A DNA stretch of 12,068 bases from Acidobacteriota bacterium (GTDB lineage: Bacteria; Acidobacteriota; Vicinamibacteria; Vicinamibacterales; CAVVIG01): contig JACPZV010000055.1 of the NCBI GenBank assembly GCA_016195295.1, positions 1 to 12,068 of the forward strand. The letters are read 5' to 3'. A program made the position numbers and the translations under genes. This document shows positions 6,381 to 12,068 of this stretch, in pieces; position 1 is the first letter of the stretch; the number at the start of each line of letters is the position of its first letter. The notes under the pieces are model-generated. The model saw only the letters and a list, made by a program, of their open reading frames with translations, did no database searches and had not been told where the DNA came from.

Positions 6381-7742
6381 GTGTCCTTCACCCTGAATCC
6401 CGGCATCTTCAAGGCCTACGACGTGCGCGGCGTGTACCCGGGCGAGGTCCACGAAGAGGTGGCGCGCGCCATCGGCGCGGCGTTTGCGAAGTATCTTCAG
6501 GCGAAACGAATTGGCGTCGGTCGTGACATGCGATTGTCGTCGCCGACGCTGGCCGCGGCCTTCCTTGACGGCGTCATCTCGCAGGGGACGGACGTCGTCG
6601 ACTACGGGATGATCTCGACCGACATGTTGTACTTCGCCGTCGCTCGAGATGGGCTCGATGGCGGCGCACAGGTGACGGCCTCGCACAATCCGAAGCAGTA
6701 CAACGGCATGAAGCTCGTCCGACGCGAGGCGTTCCCGCTGAGCGGCGAGGAAGGACTCTCGGCCATCCGCGACATGGTCGCCGGCGGCTCCCTCCCGCCC
6801 GCGGCTGCCCGCCGAGGTGAAGTGAGGACGAGGCAGGTGCTCGACGAGTACGTCGACCACGTGATGTCGTTCATCGATCCGGCCGTCATCCGGCCGTTCA
6901 GCGTCGTGCTCGACGCGGGCAGCGGCATGGGCGGCCTCGTCGCGCCGAAACTCTTCGAGCGGCTCCCCTGTCGTACCACGCGTCTCTGCTTCGAGATCGA
7001 CGGGCGCTTTCCGAACCACGAGGCCAACCCGCTTATCGACGAAAACCGTCGGGACATCGTCGAGCGTGTCGTCGTCGAGCGCGCTGACGTGGGCATCGCC
7101 TGGGACGGCGACGCCGACCGCTGCTTCTTCATCGACGGCAACGGCGAGTTCGTCTCGGGCGACTTCATCACGGCGCTGCTCGCCGAGGCGTTTCTCCGCA
7201 AGCAACCCGGCTCGACGATCATCTACGATCTGCGCGCGAGCTACGCGGTGAAGGACACGGCCGCCGCGTACGGCGGGACGGCGTGGATGAACCGCGTGGG
7301 TCACGCGTTCTTCAAGCGCCGCATGCGCGAGACGAATGCGATTTTCGGCGGCGAGGTCACCGGCCATTACTATTTCCGCGACAACTTTTTCGCCGACAAC
7401 GGGTTCATCCCTGCGCTGCTGATCTTGGAGTTGATGTCGACCAAGGGCCAAAGCCTGCACGAGTTGCTGCGGCCCCTCGCGCAGCGCTACTTCATCTCGG
7501 GGGAGATCAACACGAAGCTGGCCAGCATGGACCTTGTACCCGCCAAGCTCGAGGCGATTGCCGCCCGCTACGACGACGGGCGTCAGTATCGGCTCGACGG
7601 CATCTCGGTCGAGTACCCCGAGTGGCACTTCAACGTGCGGCCCTCGAACACCGAGCCGTTGCTACGGCTGAATCTCGAGGCGACCACGCCCGACCAGATG
7701 GCGGCGCGGCGAGACGAGGTCGTCGCACTCATTCGCTCGTGA
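6381..7742 (+). CDS. manB: Phosphomannomutase/phosphoglucomutase
   Basis: An alpha-D-phosphohexomutase of 453 residues, full length for the family. It interconverts hexose-6-phosphate and hexose-1-phosphate, most likely mannose and glucose forms. All four active-site loops are present: the phosphoserine loop TASHNPKQYNG (99-109) with Ser101, the Mg-binding loop DGDADR (242-247), the sugar-binding loop GEVTGHYYFRDNF (324-336), and the phosphate-binding loop RPSNTEP (420-426). KAYDVRG (11-17) is the conserved N-terminal motif. It follows the pyrophosphorylase by 67 bases that contain the heptamer repeat, so the two could be cotranscribed. A GTG start is used with no strong Shine-Dalgarno sequence. 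The symbol is used in the broad sense (also called algC/pmm). Confidence 0.93.
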   Translation: MSFTLNPGIFKAYDVRGVYPGEVHEEVARAIGAAFAKYLQAKRIGVGRDMRLSSPTLAAAFLDGVISQGTDVVDYGMISTDMLYFAVARDGLDGGAQVTASHNPKQYNGMKLVRREAFPLSGEEGLSAIRDMVAGGSLPPAAARRGEVRTRQVLDEYVDHVMSFIDPAVIRPFSVVLDAGSGMGGLVAPKLFERLPCRTTRLCFEIDGRFPNHEANPLIDENRRDIVERVVVERADVGIAWDGDADRCFFIDGNGEFVSGDFITALLAEAFLRKQPGSTIIYDLRASYAVKDTAAAYGGTAWMNRVGHAFFKRRMRETNAIFGGEVTGHYYFRDNFFADNGFIPALLILELMSTKGQSLHELLRPLAQRYFISGEINTKLASMDLVPAKLEAIAARYDDGRQYRLDGISVEYPEWHFNVRPSNTEPLLRLNLEATTPDQMAARRDEVVALIRS

Positions 7743-8930
7743 TACCATTCCGATCCTGGCACGAGCGGCTCTCTGTCGCGCGAGAGCCGTGAGAACGGCT
7801 CGAGCCTTTCGGGCGAGCGATCTTGCGAGGGCGGGCTTAGTACAATGGTAGTACAGAGGCTTCCCAAGCCTCGGACACGGGTTCGATCCCCGTAGCCCGC
7901 TCGGCGTCCCGTCCGCGCCCAACACCTTCAGCAACGACGCATTTAGAACCGCGTTGCCTCCCTTGCAGAATCGATCCGCGCGCTCATCCTTGTCGGGCGC
8001 CAGGTTCAGGAAGAACACGACGCGGTAGGACGCCTCACGATTCATGCGCTGCAGCGCGCGCACCGCATCGGTCCAGTTCCGCCAACGGCGACCTTCGTCG
8101 AGCTCGGCCGTCAGAAAGTTCGCCTCCCGCGCGGACTTGGCGTTCGCCACCGCATCGCACGCCGGCATCGGACCGTCGGCCGGTGTCAAGGGCGTCAGCC
8201 GTTGCTCCGGGCGCCGCTCCACCTCGGACGTCTGCGCGAAGAATCGGTCGAGTTGATCCAGATTCGCCAGGCGATCGTGGAACGCGTCCTTCCGAGACAG
8301 CCTCCACGCCGCCGTCAGATACATCCGCTTGTACCATTCGAGCGAATACCAGTGTTGCGCGACGAGGTTGTGAACGTCCGCCACCGTGCGCTCGGTCCAC
8401 CCGGGCTCACGAATCGGTTCGTTGTCGCTGAGATCGTTCTCGAAGAATCCGACGATGACGAGGTCCGGCTGCCACGTCGACGGCACGTCACGCAACTGCG
8501 CGAGCTCCTGCGACGTGTTGTAGCCGGGCACGGCGAGATTCCACACCTGCCAGTCCACGCCCGGCGCCCACGCCCGCAGACGATCCTCCAGCAAGCGCGG
8601 ATACGTCGTCGCAAACGGACACCCGTGTCCGAAGGTGACCGAGTCGCCAAGCACCAAGATGCGGAACGTGTTGGCGCGCTTGTGGACGTCGTACTCCCGG
8701 GTGTCGCGGAAGCCCAGCGCGTTGATGTGAACGGGGACGCCGGCGAACCAGCCGTCGTAGCCGGGCGTCAGACGCTGGCCGCGAATGGGATCGACCGAGT
8801 ACAAGCCCGGTGTGCCCCGCCGCGGATCCCACCGCAGGCGAACGACGATCTCAATTGCGGTCCCGACAAGAAGCGCCGCGATCAGCAGCGCGGGCAGGCT
8901 GACGACGAGAACCTTCGTCCACCTACCCAT
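7662..8930 (-). CDS. Membrane-anchored SGNH/GDSL-type hydrolase, 3' end disrupted at tRNA-Gly
   Basis: The protein opens with one membrane segment (about residues 7-31), then an SGNH hydrolase domain. Block I is VLGDSVTFGHG (93-103) with nucleophile Ser97, block II is NLAVPGYNTSQEL (131-143), and block III is VGFFENDLSDN (160-170) with its Asn-Asp pair. Family members are esterases or acyl transfer enzymes, often acting on surface glycans. The expected C-terminal block with the catalytic His (D-x2-H type) is missing. Family-like sequence stops at about residue 343 (TPS), exactly where the frame enters the antisense of the tRNA (7901). Residues 344-422 are antisense to the tRNA, the intergenic hairpins and the last 81 bases of manB, so they are unlikely to be native. 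The start ATG overlaps the kdpE stop by 8 bases. Probably inactive as encoded. Confidence 0.7.
   Translation of the reverse strand: MGRWTKVLVVSLPALLIAALLVGTAIEIVVRLRWDPRRGTPGLYSVDPIRGQRLTPGYDGWFAGVPVHINALGFRDTREYDVHKRANTFRILVLGDSVTFGHGCPFATTYPRLLEDRLRAWAPGVDWQVWNLAVPGYNTSQELAQLRDVPSTWQPDLVIVGFFENDLSDNEPIREPGWTERTVADVHNLVAQHWYSLEWYKRMYLTAAWRLSRKDAFHDRLANLDQLDRFFAQTSEVERRPEQRLTPLTPADGPMPACDAVANAKSAREANFLTAELDEGRRWRNWTDAVRALQRMNREASYRVVFFLNLAPDKDERADRFCKGGNAVLNASLLKVLGADGTPSGLRGSNPCPRLGKPLYYHCTKPALARSLARKARAVLTALARQRAARARIGMVSRANECDDLVSPRRHLVGRGRLEIQP
7766..7818 (+). other. Overlapping, mutually exclusive hairpins between manB and tRNA-Gly
   Basis: Three stems compete for shared sequence. CGGCTCTC (7766-7773) pairs with GAGAGCCG (7782-7789). 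GAGCCG (7784-7789) pairs with CGGCTC (7796-7801). GCTCG (7798-7802) pairs with CGAGC (7814-7818). GGCTCGAGCC at 7797-7806 is also a perfect palindrome. The first stem may end the manB transcript, but no T-run follows. The arrangement resembles an attenuator, although it may simply be a degenerate repeat. Confidence 0.4.
7831..7901 (+). tRNA. tRNA-Gly (anticodon CCC)
   Basis: A full cloverleaf of 71 nt can be drawn. The acceptor is GCGGGCT (7831-7837) with AGCCCGC (7894-7900). The D-stem is GTAC/GTAC (7840-7843, 7851-7854). The anticodon stem GAGGC/GCCTC (7856-7860, 7868-7872) encloses the loop TTCCCAA, giving anticodon CCC at 7863-7865, which reads GGG. The T-stem ACGGG/CCCGT (7877-7881, 7889-7893) encloses TTCGATC. 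The discriminator is T (7901), as usual for glycine. CCA is not encoded and must be added enzymatically. No terminator is visible before the antisense hydrolase gene. Confidence 0.97.
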
Positions 8931-9624
8931 TCGGATTGAAGCGATAGCCCACCCAGGGTTCGGTGACGAGGTACCGCGGGTTCGAGGGATCGGGTTCCAG
9001 CTTCTTGCGAAGCTGCCCCATGAAGACGCGCAAATACTCCGGTTGCTCTTGCGACGCCTCGCCCCACACCGCCTCGAGCAGCGTCCGGTGCGTGATGACG
9101 CGGTTGGGATGCCGGGCCATGTAGACGAACAGATCGAATTCCTTCGGCGTCAACCGCACCTCGTTTCCGCGGGCGTGCACGCGGCGCCCTTCCAGATCGA
9201 CGCGAAAATCGCCGGCGTCGAAGGACGCGACCTCCGCCTCACCCCCGCCGCGGCGCAGCACGGCCCGCACGCGGGCCAGCAGCTCGTCGATCCCGAACGG
9301 CTTGGTGACGTAGTCGTCGGCGCCGCAATCGAGGGCCTCGACCTTGCTCCGTTCTTCGCCCTTCACGGACAGCACGATGATCGGCACGTTCGACATCGCG
9401 CGAATCCGGCGGCACAGCTCGATGCCGTCCATGTGCGGCATGTACAGGTCGGTGATGACGAGCTCCGGCCGCCATTCGGCGAAATTCGACAACGCGGCTT
9501 CGCCTTCGGTCGCCGTGCGCACCTGGTATCCCTGACTCGTCAGCACGGTCCGAAGCACGCGCGTGATCTGCGGCTCATCGTCGACCACTAAAACCCGTGA
9601 TTTTTCTGCTGCGACTGTTGCCAT
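8923..9624 (-). CDS. kdpE: KdpE-like OmpR/PhoB-family response regulator
   Basis: A two-domain response regulator (233 residues from the ATG at 9624). The receiver domain has the acidic pair Asp15-Asp16, phosphoacceptor Asp59 (VITDLYMP), Ser86 and Lys108 (KPFGIDELLARVR). The winged-helix DNA-binding domain (about 135-231) has RLTPKEFDLFVYMA, YLRVFMGQLRKKLEPDP and TEPWVGYRF, all close to KdpE. In E. coli KdpE activates the kdpFABC potassium pump. I preferred the ATG at 9624 because GAGG sits six bases upstream. A GTG at 9636 overlapping the kdpD stop would add four residues (MREN). The gene is coupled to the sensor kinase upstream and overlaps the hydrolase start downstream. No pump genes are in the window, so its targets are unknown. 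Confidence 0.88.
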   Translation of the reverse strand: MATVAAEKSRVLVVDDEPQITRVLRTVLTSQGYQVRTATEGEAALSNFAEWRPELVITDLYMPHMDGIELCRRIRAMSNVPIIVLSVKGEERSKVEALDCGADDYVTKPFGIDELLARVRAVLRRGGGEAEVASFDAGDFRVDLEGRRVHARGNEVRLTPKEFDLFVYMARHPNRVITHRTLLEAVWGEASQEQPEYLRVFMGQLRKKLEPDPSNPRYLVTEPWVGYRFNPNG

Positions 9625-9632
9625 GTTCTCCC

Positions 9633-10799
9633 TCACTTCACGGCCATTGCGACGGGCGCCGGCTTCTCGGCGTCTGCTGTCTCGAGCGACGCGGGCAGCG
9701 TCATCATCACTGCGGTGCCGCGACCCAACGGCGGCGTGCCGATCCAGATGCGACCGCCTTGTGCCTCGACGAGACGGCGAGCGATGGACAGTCCCAACCC
9801 GACGCCGGCTCGCCTCGGATCGCGCGACGCGCGCCCGGGCACGCGAAAGAACTTCTCGAAGACGCGCTCGCGGAATTCTGGAGGAATGCCTGGCCCGTCG
9901 TCGGAGACAGTCACCGTGACCTCGCGCTCGGCGTTGGGCACGGCGCGCACGGCGATCGTGGTCCCTTTGGCGGCGTACTTGCTCGCGTTGTCGAGCAAGA
10001 TATAGATCACTTCGATCACGGCCGCCGCATCCACGGACAAGGACGGCATGCGTTGGTCGATCGCCACGACGACGTGATGGTCGCGCGTGACCGTCTCGGC
10101 GCGCATCAAACCCGCGCGCACGACCTCCTCGAGGTTCACGGTCCTCAGGTGAATTGGCGGCGCCGCGTCGGTGCGATCCGTCGCGGACAGCCCCTCGATG
10201 AACCGGTTCAACCGATCCGATTCTTCGTCGATCACCAACAGCAGTTCACGGCGGCCTTCGACGGAGAGCTCCGACCCAGGTCTCCACACGCCGGACCCGA
10301 TGAGGGCCGTCACCGCGGCCTTAATCGCCGTCAGCGGCGTGCGCAAGTTGTGTGTCAACGCGTCCAGCAGCGCCGCCTTGAGTTGTTCGTTCCGCCGCGC
10401 CGCTTCTGCTTCGCTGGCCCGGTCGAACGCGCTCTGCAGCTCCTGGTACAAGCGCTCAATCTCCCGCCGGCCTGCCTGCGCTTCGGCGGCCCGTCGTTCC
10501 GCGCGGGACGCCAGCTCTCCCGCGATGATGGCAGTGAAGATGAAAACGACAAACGCAATCCAGTCCTCCGGGGCTTCGATCAGGAAGCCCTCGGGTGGGA
10601 GAAAGTAGTACGAGTACGCGGCCGAGCCCGCCGCTGCTGCGACCAGCGCCGGCGCCATTCCCCAGACGCGGGCGACAATCACGACATCGAGCAGCATGAG
10701 CGGCGCGGCTATCCCGGCGTTGCTGAAGGACGCGAGACGGATGGCCACGACGATGACGCCGATGGTCACTGCCGCGGCGACGTACTTCAACCAGCGCAT
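9633..10799 (-). CDS. KdpD-like sensor histidine kinase lacking the N-terminal KdpD/USP domains
   Basis: A membrane histidine kinase of 388 residues. About four membrane segments at the N-terminus (roughly 4-21, 28-46, 48-66, 79-95) fit the KdpD-type DUF4118 sensor. A helical, coiled-coil-like linker follows (98-140). The H-box LLDALTHNLRTPLTAIK (144-160) has phosphoacceptor His150. The ATPase domain has an N-box (LLDNASKYA, 268-276), G1 (SDDGPGIP, 299-306), an F-box (FEKFF) and G2 (GVGLGLSIA, 332-340). Canonical KdpD is about 900 residues with cytoplasmic KdpD and universal-stress domains in front; both are absent here. The ATG at 10799 follows a perfect TATAAT with no room for a leader. It is translationally coupled to the regulator and is probably its kinase. 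Confidence 0.87.
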   Translation of the reverse strand: MRWLKYVAAAVTIGVIVVAIRLASFSNAGIAAPLMLLDVVIVARVWGMAPALVAAAAGSAAYSYYFLPPEGFLIEAPEDWIAFVVFIFTAIIAGELASRAERRAAEAQAGRREIERLYQELQSAFDRASEAEAARRNEQLKAALLDALTHNLRTPLTAIKAAVTALIGSGVWRPGSELSVEGRRELLLVIDEESDRLNRFIEGLSATDRTDAAPPIHLRTVNLEEVVRAGLMRAETVTRDHHVVVAIDQRMPSLSVDAAAVIEVIYILLDNASKYAAKGTTIAVRAVPNAEREVTVTVSDDGPGIPPEFRERVFEKFFRVPGRASRDPRRAGVGLGLSIARRLVEAQGGRIWIGTPPLGRGTAVMMTLPASLETADAEKPAPVAMAVK

Positions 10800-10805
10800 C
10801 GTTCG

Positions 10806-10835
10806 ATTATAGGACCCGCCGTTCCGTTCACCGAA
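10806..10835 (-). promoter_or_regulatory. Predicted leaderless promoter of the KdpD-like kinase
   Basis: On the minus strand a perfect TATAAT occupies 10811-10806. The expected transcription start falls at about 10799, the A of the kinase ATG, so the transcript would have no leader. A weak -35 candidate TTCGGT lies at 10835-10830 with an 18-bp spacer. No Shine-Dalgarno sequence could fit, in line with leaderless translation. Confidence 0.55.
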
Positions 10836-10852
10836 TAAAGGCGATCTTTACG

Positions 10853-10882
10853 TTGGGCGGAACGGCGGGAGGTGGTTAAAAT
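10853..10882 (+). promoter_or_regulatory. Predicted leaderless promoter of the molybdenum hydroxylase genes
   Basis: TTGGGC (10853-10858) and TAAAAT (10877-10882, 5 of 6 matches to TATAAT) are separated by 18 bases. The predicted start is about 10889, the G of the GTG start codon. An in-frame stop at 10877-10879 rules out an earlier start. GGGAGGT at 10867-10873 is 15 bases from the GTG, too far to act as a usual Shine-Dalgarno site. Confidence 0.5.
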
Positions 10883-10888
10883 CGAACA

Positions 10889-11356
10889 GTGGTTCAAATC
10901 ACGCTGACCGTCAACGCCGAGGCCGCGGAGGTGGCGTTCGCGCCGTACAAGACGCTCCTCGAAGTCCTGCGTGAGGACCTCAATCTCTGTGGCACCAAGC
11001 ACGGATGTGAGCTTGGCGAGTGCGGCGCGTGCGCGGTCCTGCTCGACGGTCAGCCCGTGCTGTCGTGTCTGGTGCTCGGCGTGGACTGCGGCGGCCGCAC
11101 GGTGACGACGGTGGAGGGCCTCGCCACCGACGGTCGGCTGCATCCGCTGCAGGAAACGTTCGCCGACCTCGGCGCCGCGCAGTGCGGCTACTGCACGCCC
11201 GGCTTCCTGGTGACCGCGAAGGCGCTGCTCGACGAGCATCCCCATCCGACCCGCGATCAAATTCGTGAGGCGTTGTCAGGAAACCTCTGTCGCTGCACGG
11301 GCTACCAGCAGATTTTCGAGGCCGTTGAAGCCGCGATCGATCGGGGGGCGCGATGA
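10889..11356 (+). CDS. Molybdenum hydroxylase [2Fe-2S] subunit (xanthine dehydrogenase/4-hydroxybenzoyl-CoA reductase family)
   Basis: This 155-residue electron-transfer subunit carries two [2Fe-2S] clusters. A plant-type ferredoxin domain has Cys40, Cys45, Cys48 (HGCELGECGACAV) and Cys60. The helical second domain has C99-x2-C102 (CGYCTPG) and C134-x-C136 (NLCRCTGY). The architecture and length match small subunits of the xanthine dehydrogenase, CO dehydrogenase and 4-hydroxybenzoyl-CoA reductase group. It passes electrons between the molybdopterin subunit and an FAD subunit or other acceptor. The GTG start is the first available after an in-frame stop, and its TGA overlaps the ATG of the large subunit (ATGA). 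Substrate class cannot be told from this subunit. It is read divergently from the two-component pair. Confidence 0.93.
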   Translation: MVQITLTVNAEAAEVAFAPYKTLLEVLREDLNLCGTKHGCELGECGACAVLLDGQPVLSCLVLGVDCGGRTVTTVEGLATDGRLHPLQETFADLGAAQCGYCTPGFLVTAKALLDEHPHPTRDQIREALSGNLCRCTGYQQIFEAVEAAIDRGAR

Positions 11357-12068
11357 AGATCGTCGGCGTCCCGAGGCGGCGCGTCGACGGCCGCGCGAAG
11401 GTCACGGGGCAGACCACCTTCGCAGACGACGTCATGCTGCCGCGCATGCTGCACTGCAAGCTGCTGCGCAGCGCGCTGCCTCACGCGCGCCTCGTACGCG
11501 TGGACACCACGCGCGCGACCGCCCTGCCCGGTGTGCATCTGGTCCTCACCGGCCGCGACTTCCCGATCACGTACGGCATTCTCCCCGTCAGTCAGGACGA
11601 ATACGCGCTCGCCGGCGACCGCGTGCGCTTCGTCGGCGATCCGGTCGCGGCCGTGATCGCGCGGGACGAGCAGACGGCGTTCGAGGCGCTCGACCTCATC
11701 GACGTCGAGTACGAGGCGCTGCGGACGTTCGCCGATCCCGAAGACAGCCTCGCGCACGCAGAACCACGAATTCACGAGTACGGCGATTCCGGCAATATCC
11801 ACAAGCTCGTATCGCTCAAATTCGGCGACGTCGAGCAGGCGTTCTCCGATGCGGACCGTGTCTTTGACGACATCTTTTTCTACGAGGGCAGCACGCACCT
11901 CCCCATCGAACAGCACGCCGCCGTCGCCGCGAAAGATCCGGACGGCAAGCTTGTGCTGTGGTCGAGCACGCAAACACCGCACTACGTCCACCGCGCGCTG
12001 GCCAAGGCGCTGGCCATGCCGGCAGCGCACATCCGCGTCATCGCGACGCCCAACGGCGGCGGCTTCGG
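11353..12068 (+). CDS. Molybdenum hydroxylase molybdopterin-binding subunit, 3' partial (4-hydroxybenzoyl-CoA reductase alpha-like)
   Basis: The first 238 residues of the large catalytic subunit are present; the gene runs off the window in frame, and family members have about 750 residues. The N-terminal a/b-hammerhead domain shows RRRVDGRAKVTGQTTFADD (8-26), LLRSALPHARL (37-47) and VRFVGDPVAAVIA (91-103). The molybdopterin domain begins with THLPIEQHAAVA (181-192) and LWSSTQTPHYVHRALA (202-217). It reaches the TPNGGGFG loop (232 onward) that contacts the cofactor. The wording of these motifs recalls 4-hydroxybenzoyl-CoA reductase alpha subunits, which remove a phenolic hydroxyl in anaerobic aromatic breakdown. 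An aldehyde or purine substrate remains possible, because the substrate-channel and active-site Glu regions lie outside the window. Confidence 0.92.
   Translation, partial: MKIVGVPRRRVDGRAKVTGQTTFADDVMLPRMLHCKLLRSALPHARLVRVDTTRATALPGVHLVLTGRDFPITYGILPVSQDEYALAGDRVRFVGDPVAAVIARDEQTAFEALDLIDVEYEALRTFADPEDSLAHAEPRIHEYGDSGNIHKLVSLKFGDVEQAFSDADRVFDDIFFYEGSTHLPIEQHAAVAAKDPDGKLVLWSSTQTPHYVHRALAKALAMPAAHIRVIATPNGGGF

Larger units (their letters stand above)
10801..10887. promoter_or_regulatory. Nested palindromic divergent promoter/operator region
   Basis: The whole gap between the kinase (minus) and the molybdenum hydroxylase (plus) is a nested dyad centred near 10843. The outer arms are GTTCGATT (10801-10808) and AATCGAAC (10880-10887). 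The middle arms, 12 bp and perfect, are CCCGCCGTTCCG (10815-10826) and CGGAACGGCGGG (10858-10869). The inner arms are TAAAG (10836-10840) and CTTTA (10846-10850). Opposed -10 elements sit inside the dyad, and the 12-bp arms lie in the promoter spacers. This is consistent with an operator shared by both genes. The regulator is not identified. Confidence 0.65.

Noticed and set aside
6348..7628. Minus-strand open frame of about 426 codons opposite manB
   Set aside because: Shadow frame; the plus strand encodes all four active-site loops of a phosphohexomutase.
7766..7789. Classical intrinsic terminator after manB
   Set aside because: The 8-bp stem is perfect but no T-tract follows, so it is described as a structure of uncertain role instead.
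9597..10838. Long plus-strand open frame (about 413 codons) opposite the histidine kinase
   Set aside because: Composition typical of the reverse of a GC-rich gene; the minus strand carries complete H, N, G1 and G2 boxes.

Overview
The window comes from a GC-rich, gene-dense, diderm bacterium. BamD is an outer-membrane assembly lipoprotein. The gene order rsmB, PASTA protein, rpe, together with the general protein flavour, points to Acidobacteriota, possibly the Vicinamibacteria. That assignment is inferred from gene order and composition; no marker gene was tested. No prophage, transposase, CRISPR array or rRNA is visible, and no stretch above 300 bases lacks a gene.

Layout. (1) Bases 1-4748, plus strand, form a tightly coupled run: rsmB (5' end outside the window, 3' end altered by a hairpin repeat), a membrane-anchored triple-PASTA protein, rpe, a YbgC-type acyl-CoA thioesterase, an NAD-dependent sugar-nucleotide epimerase and bamD. 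From the PASTA gene onward every junction is a 4-base stop/start overlap. (2) Bases 4755-5218, minus strand, hold a pgsA-like gene that has lost the second half of its catalytic motif and its reading frame. (3) Bases 5258-7742, plus strand, hold an NDP-sugar pyrophosphorylase (probably mannose-1-phosphate guanylyltransferase) and a phosphomannomutase/phosphoglucomutase. Together they could make GDP-mannose from mannose-6-phosphate, and the epimerase upstream fits a surface-polysaccharide context. (4) tRNA-Gly(CCC) at 7831-7901 abuts the broken 3' end of a convergent SGNH/GDSL-type membrane hydrolase gene. (5) Bases 8923-10799, minus strand, hold a KdpD/KdpE-like two-component pair overlapping the hydrolase gene; no kdpFABC pump genes are in view. 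(6) From 10889 to the edge, plus strand, lies a molybdenum hydroxylase (xanthine dehydrogenase/4-hydroxybenzoyl-CoA reductase family): the [2Fe-2S] subunit and the start of the molybdopterin subunit.

No wholly new system was found. The most notable features are four. The first is an 87-bp nested palindromic divergent promoter region between the sensor kinase and the molybdenum hydroxylase, with both transcripts predicted to be leaderless. The second is the catalytic-motif deletion in pgsA at a 9-bp junction sequence. The third is the hydrolase gene that stops resembling its family exactly at the tRNA 3' end. The fourth is a double-hairpin repeat that supplies the C-terminus of RsmB.
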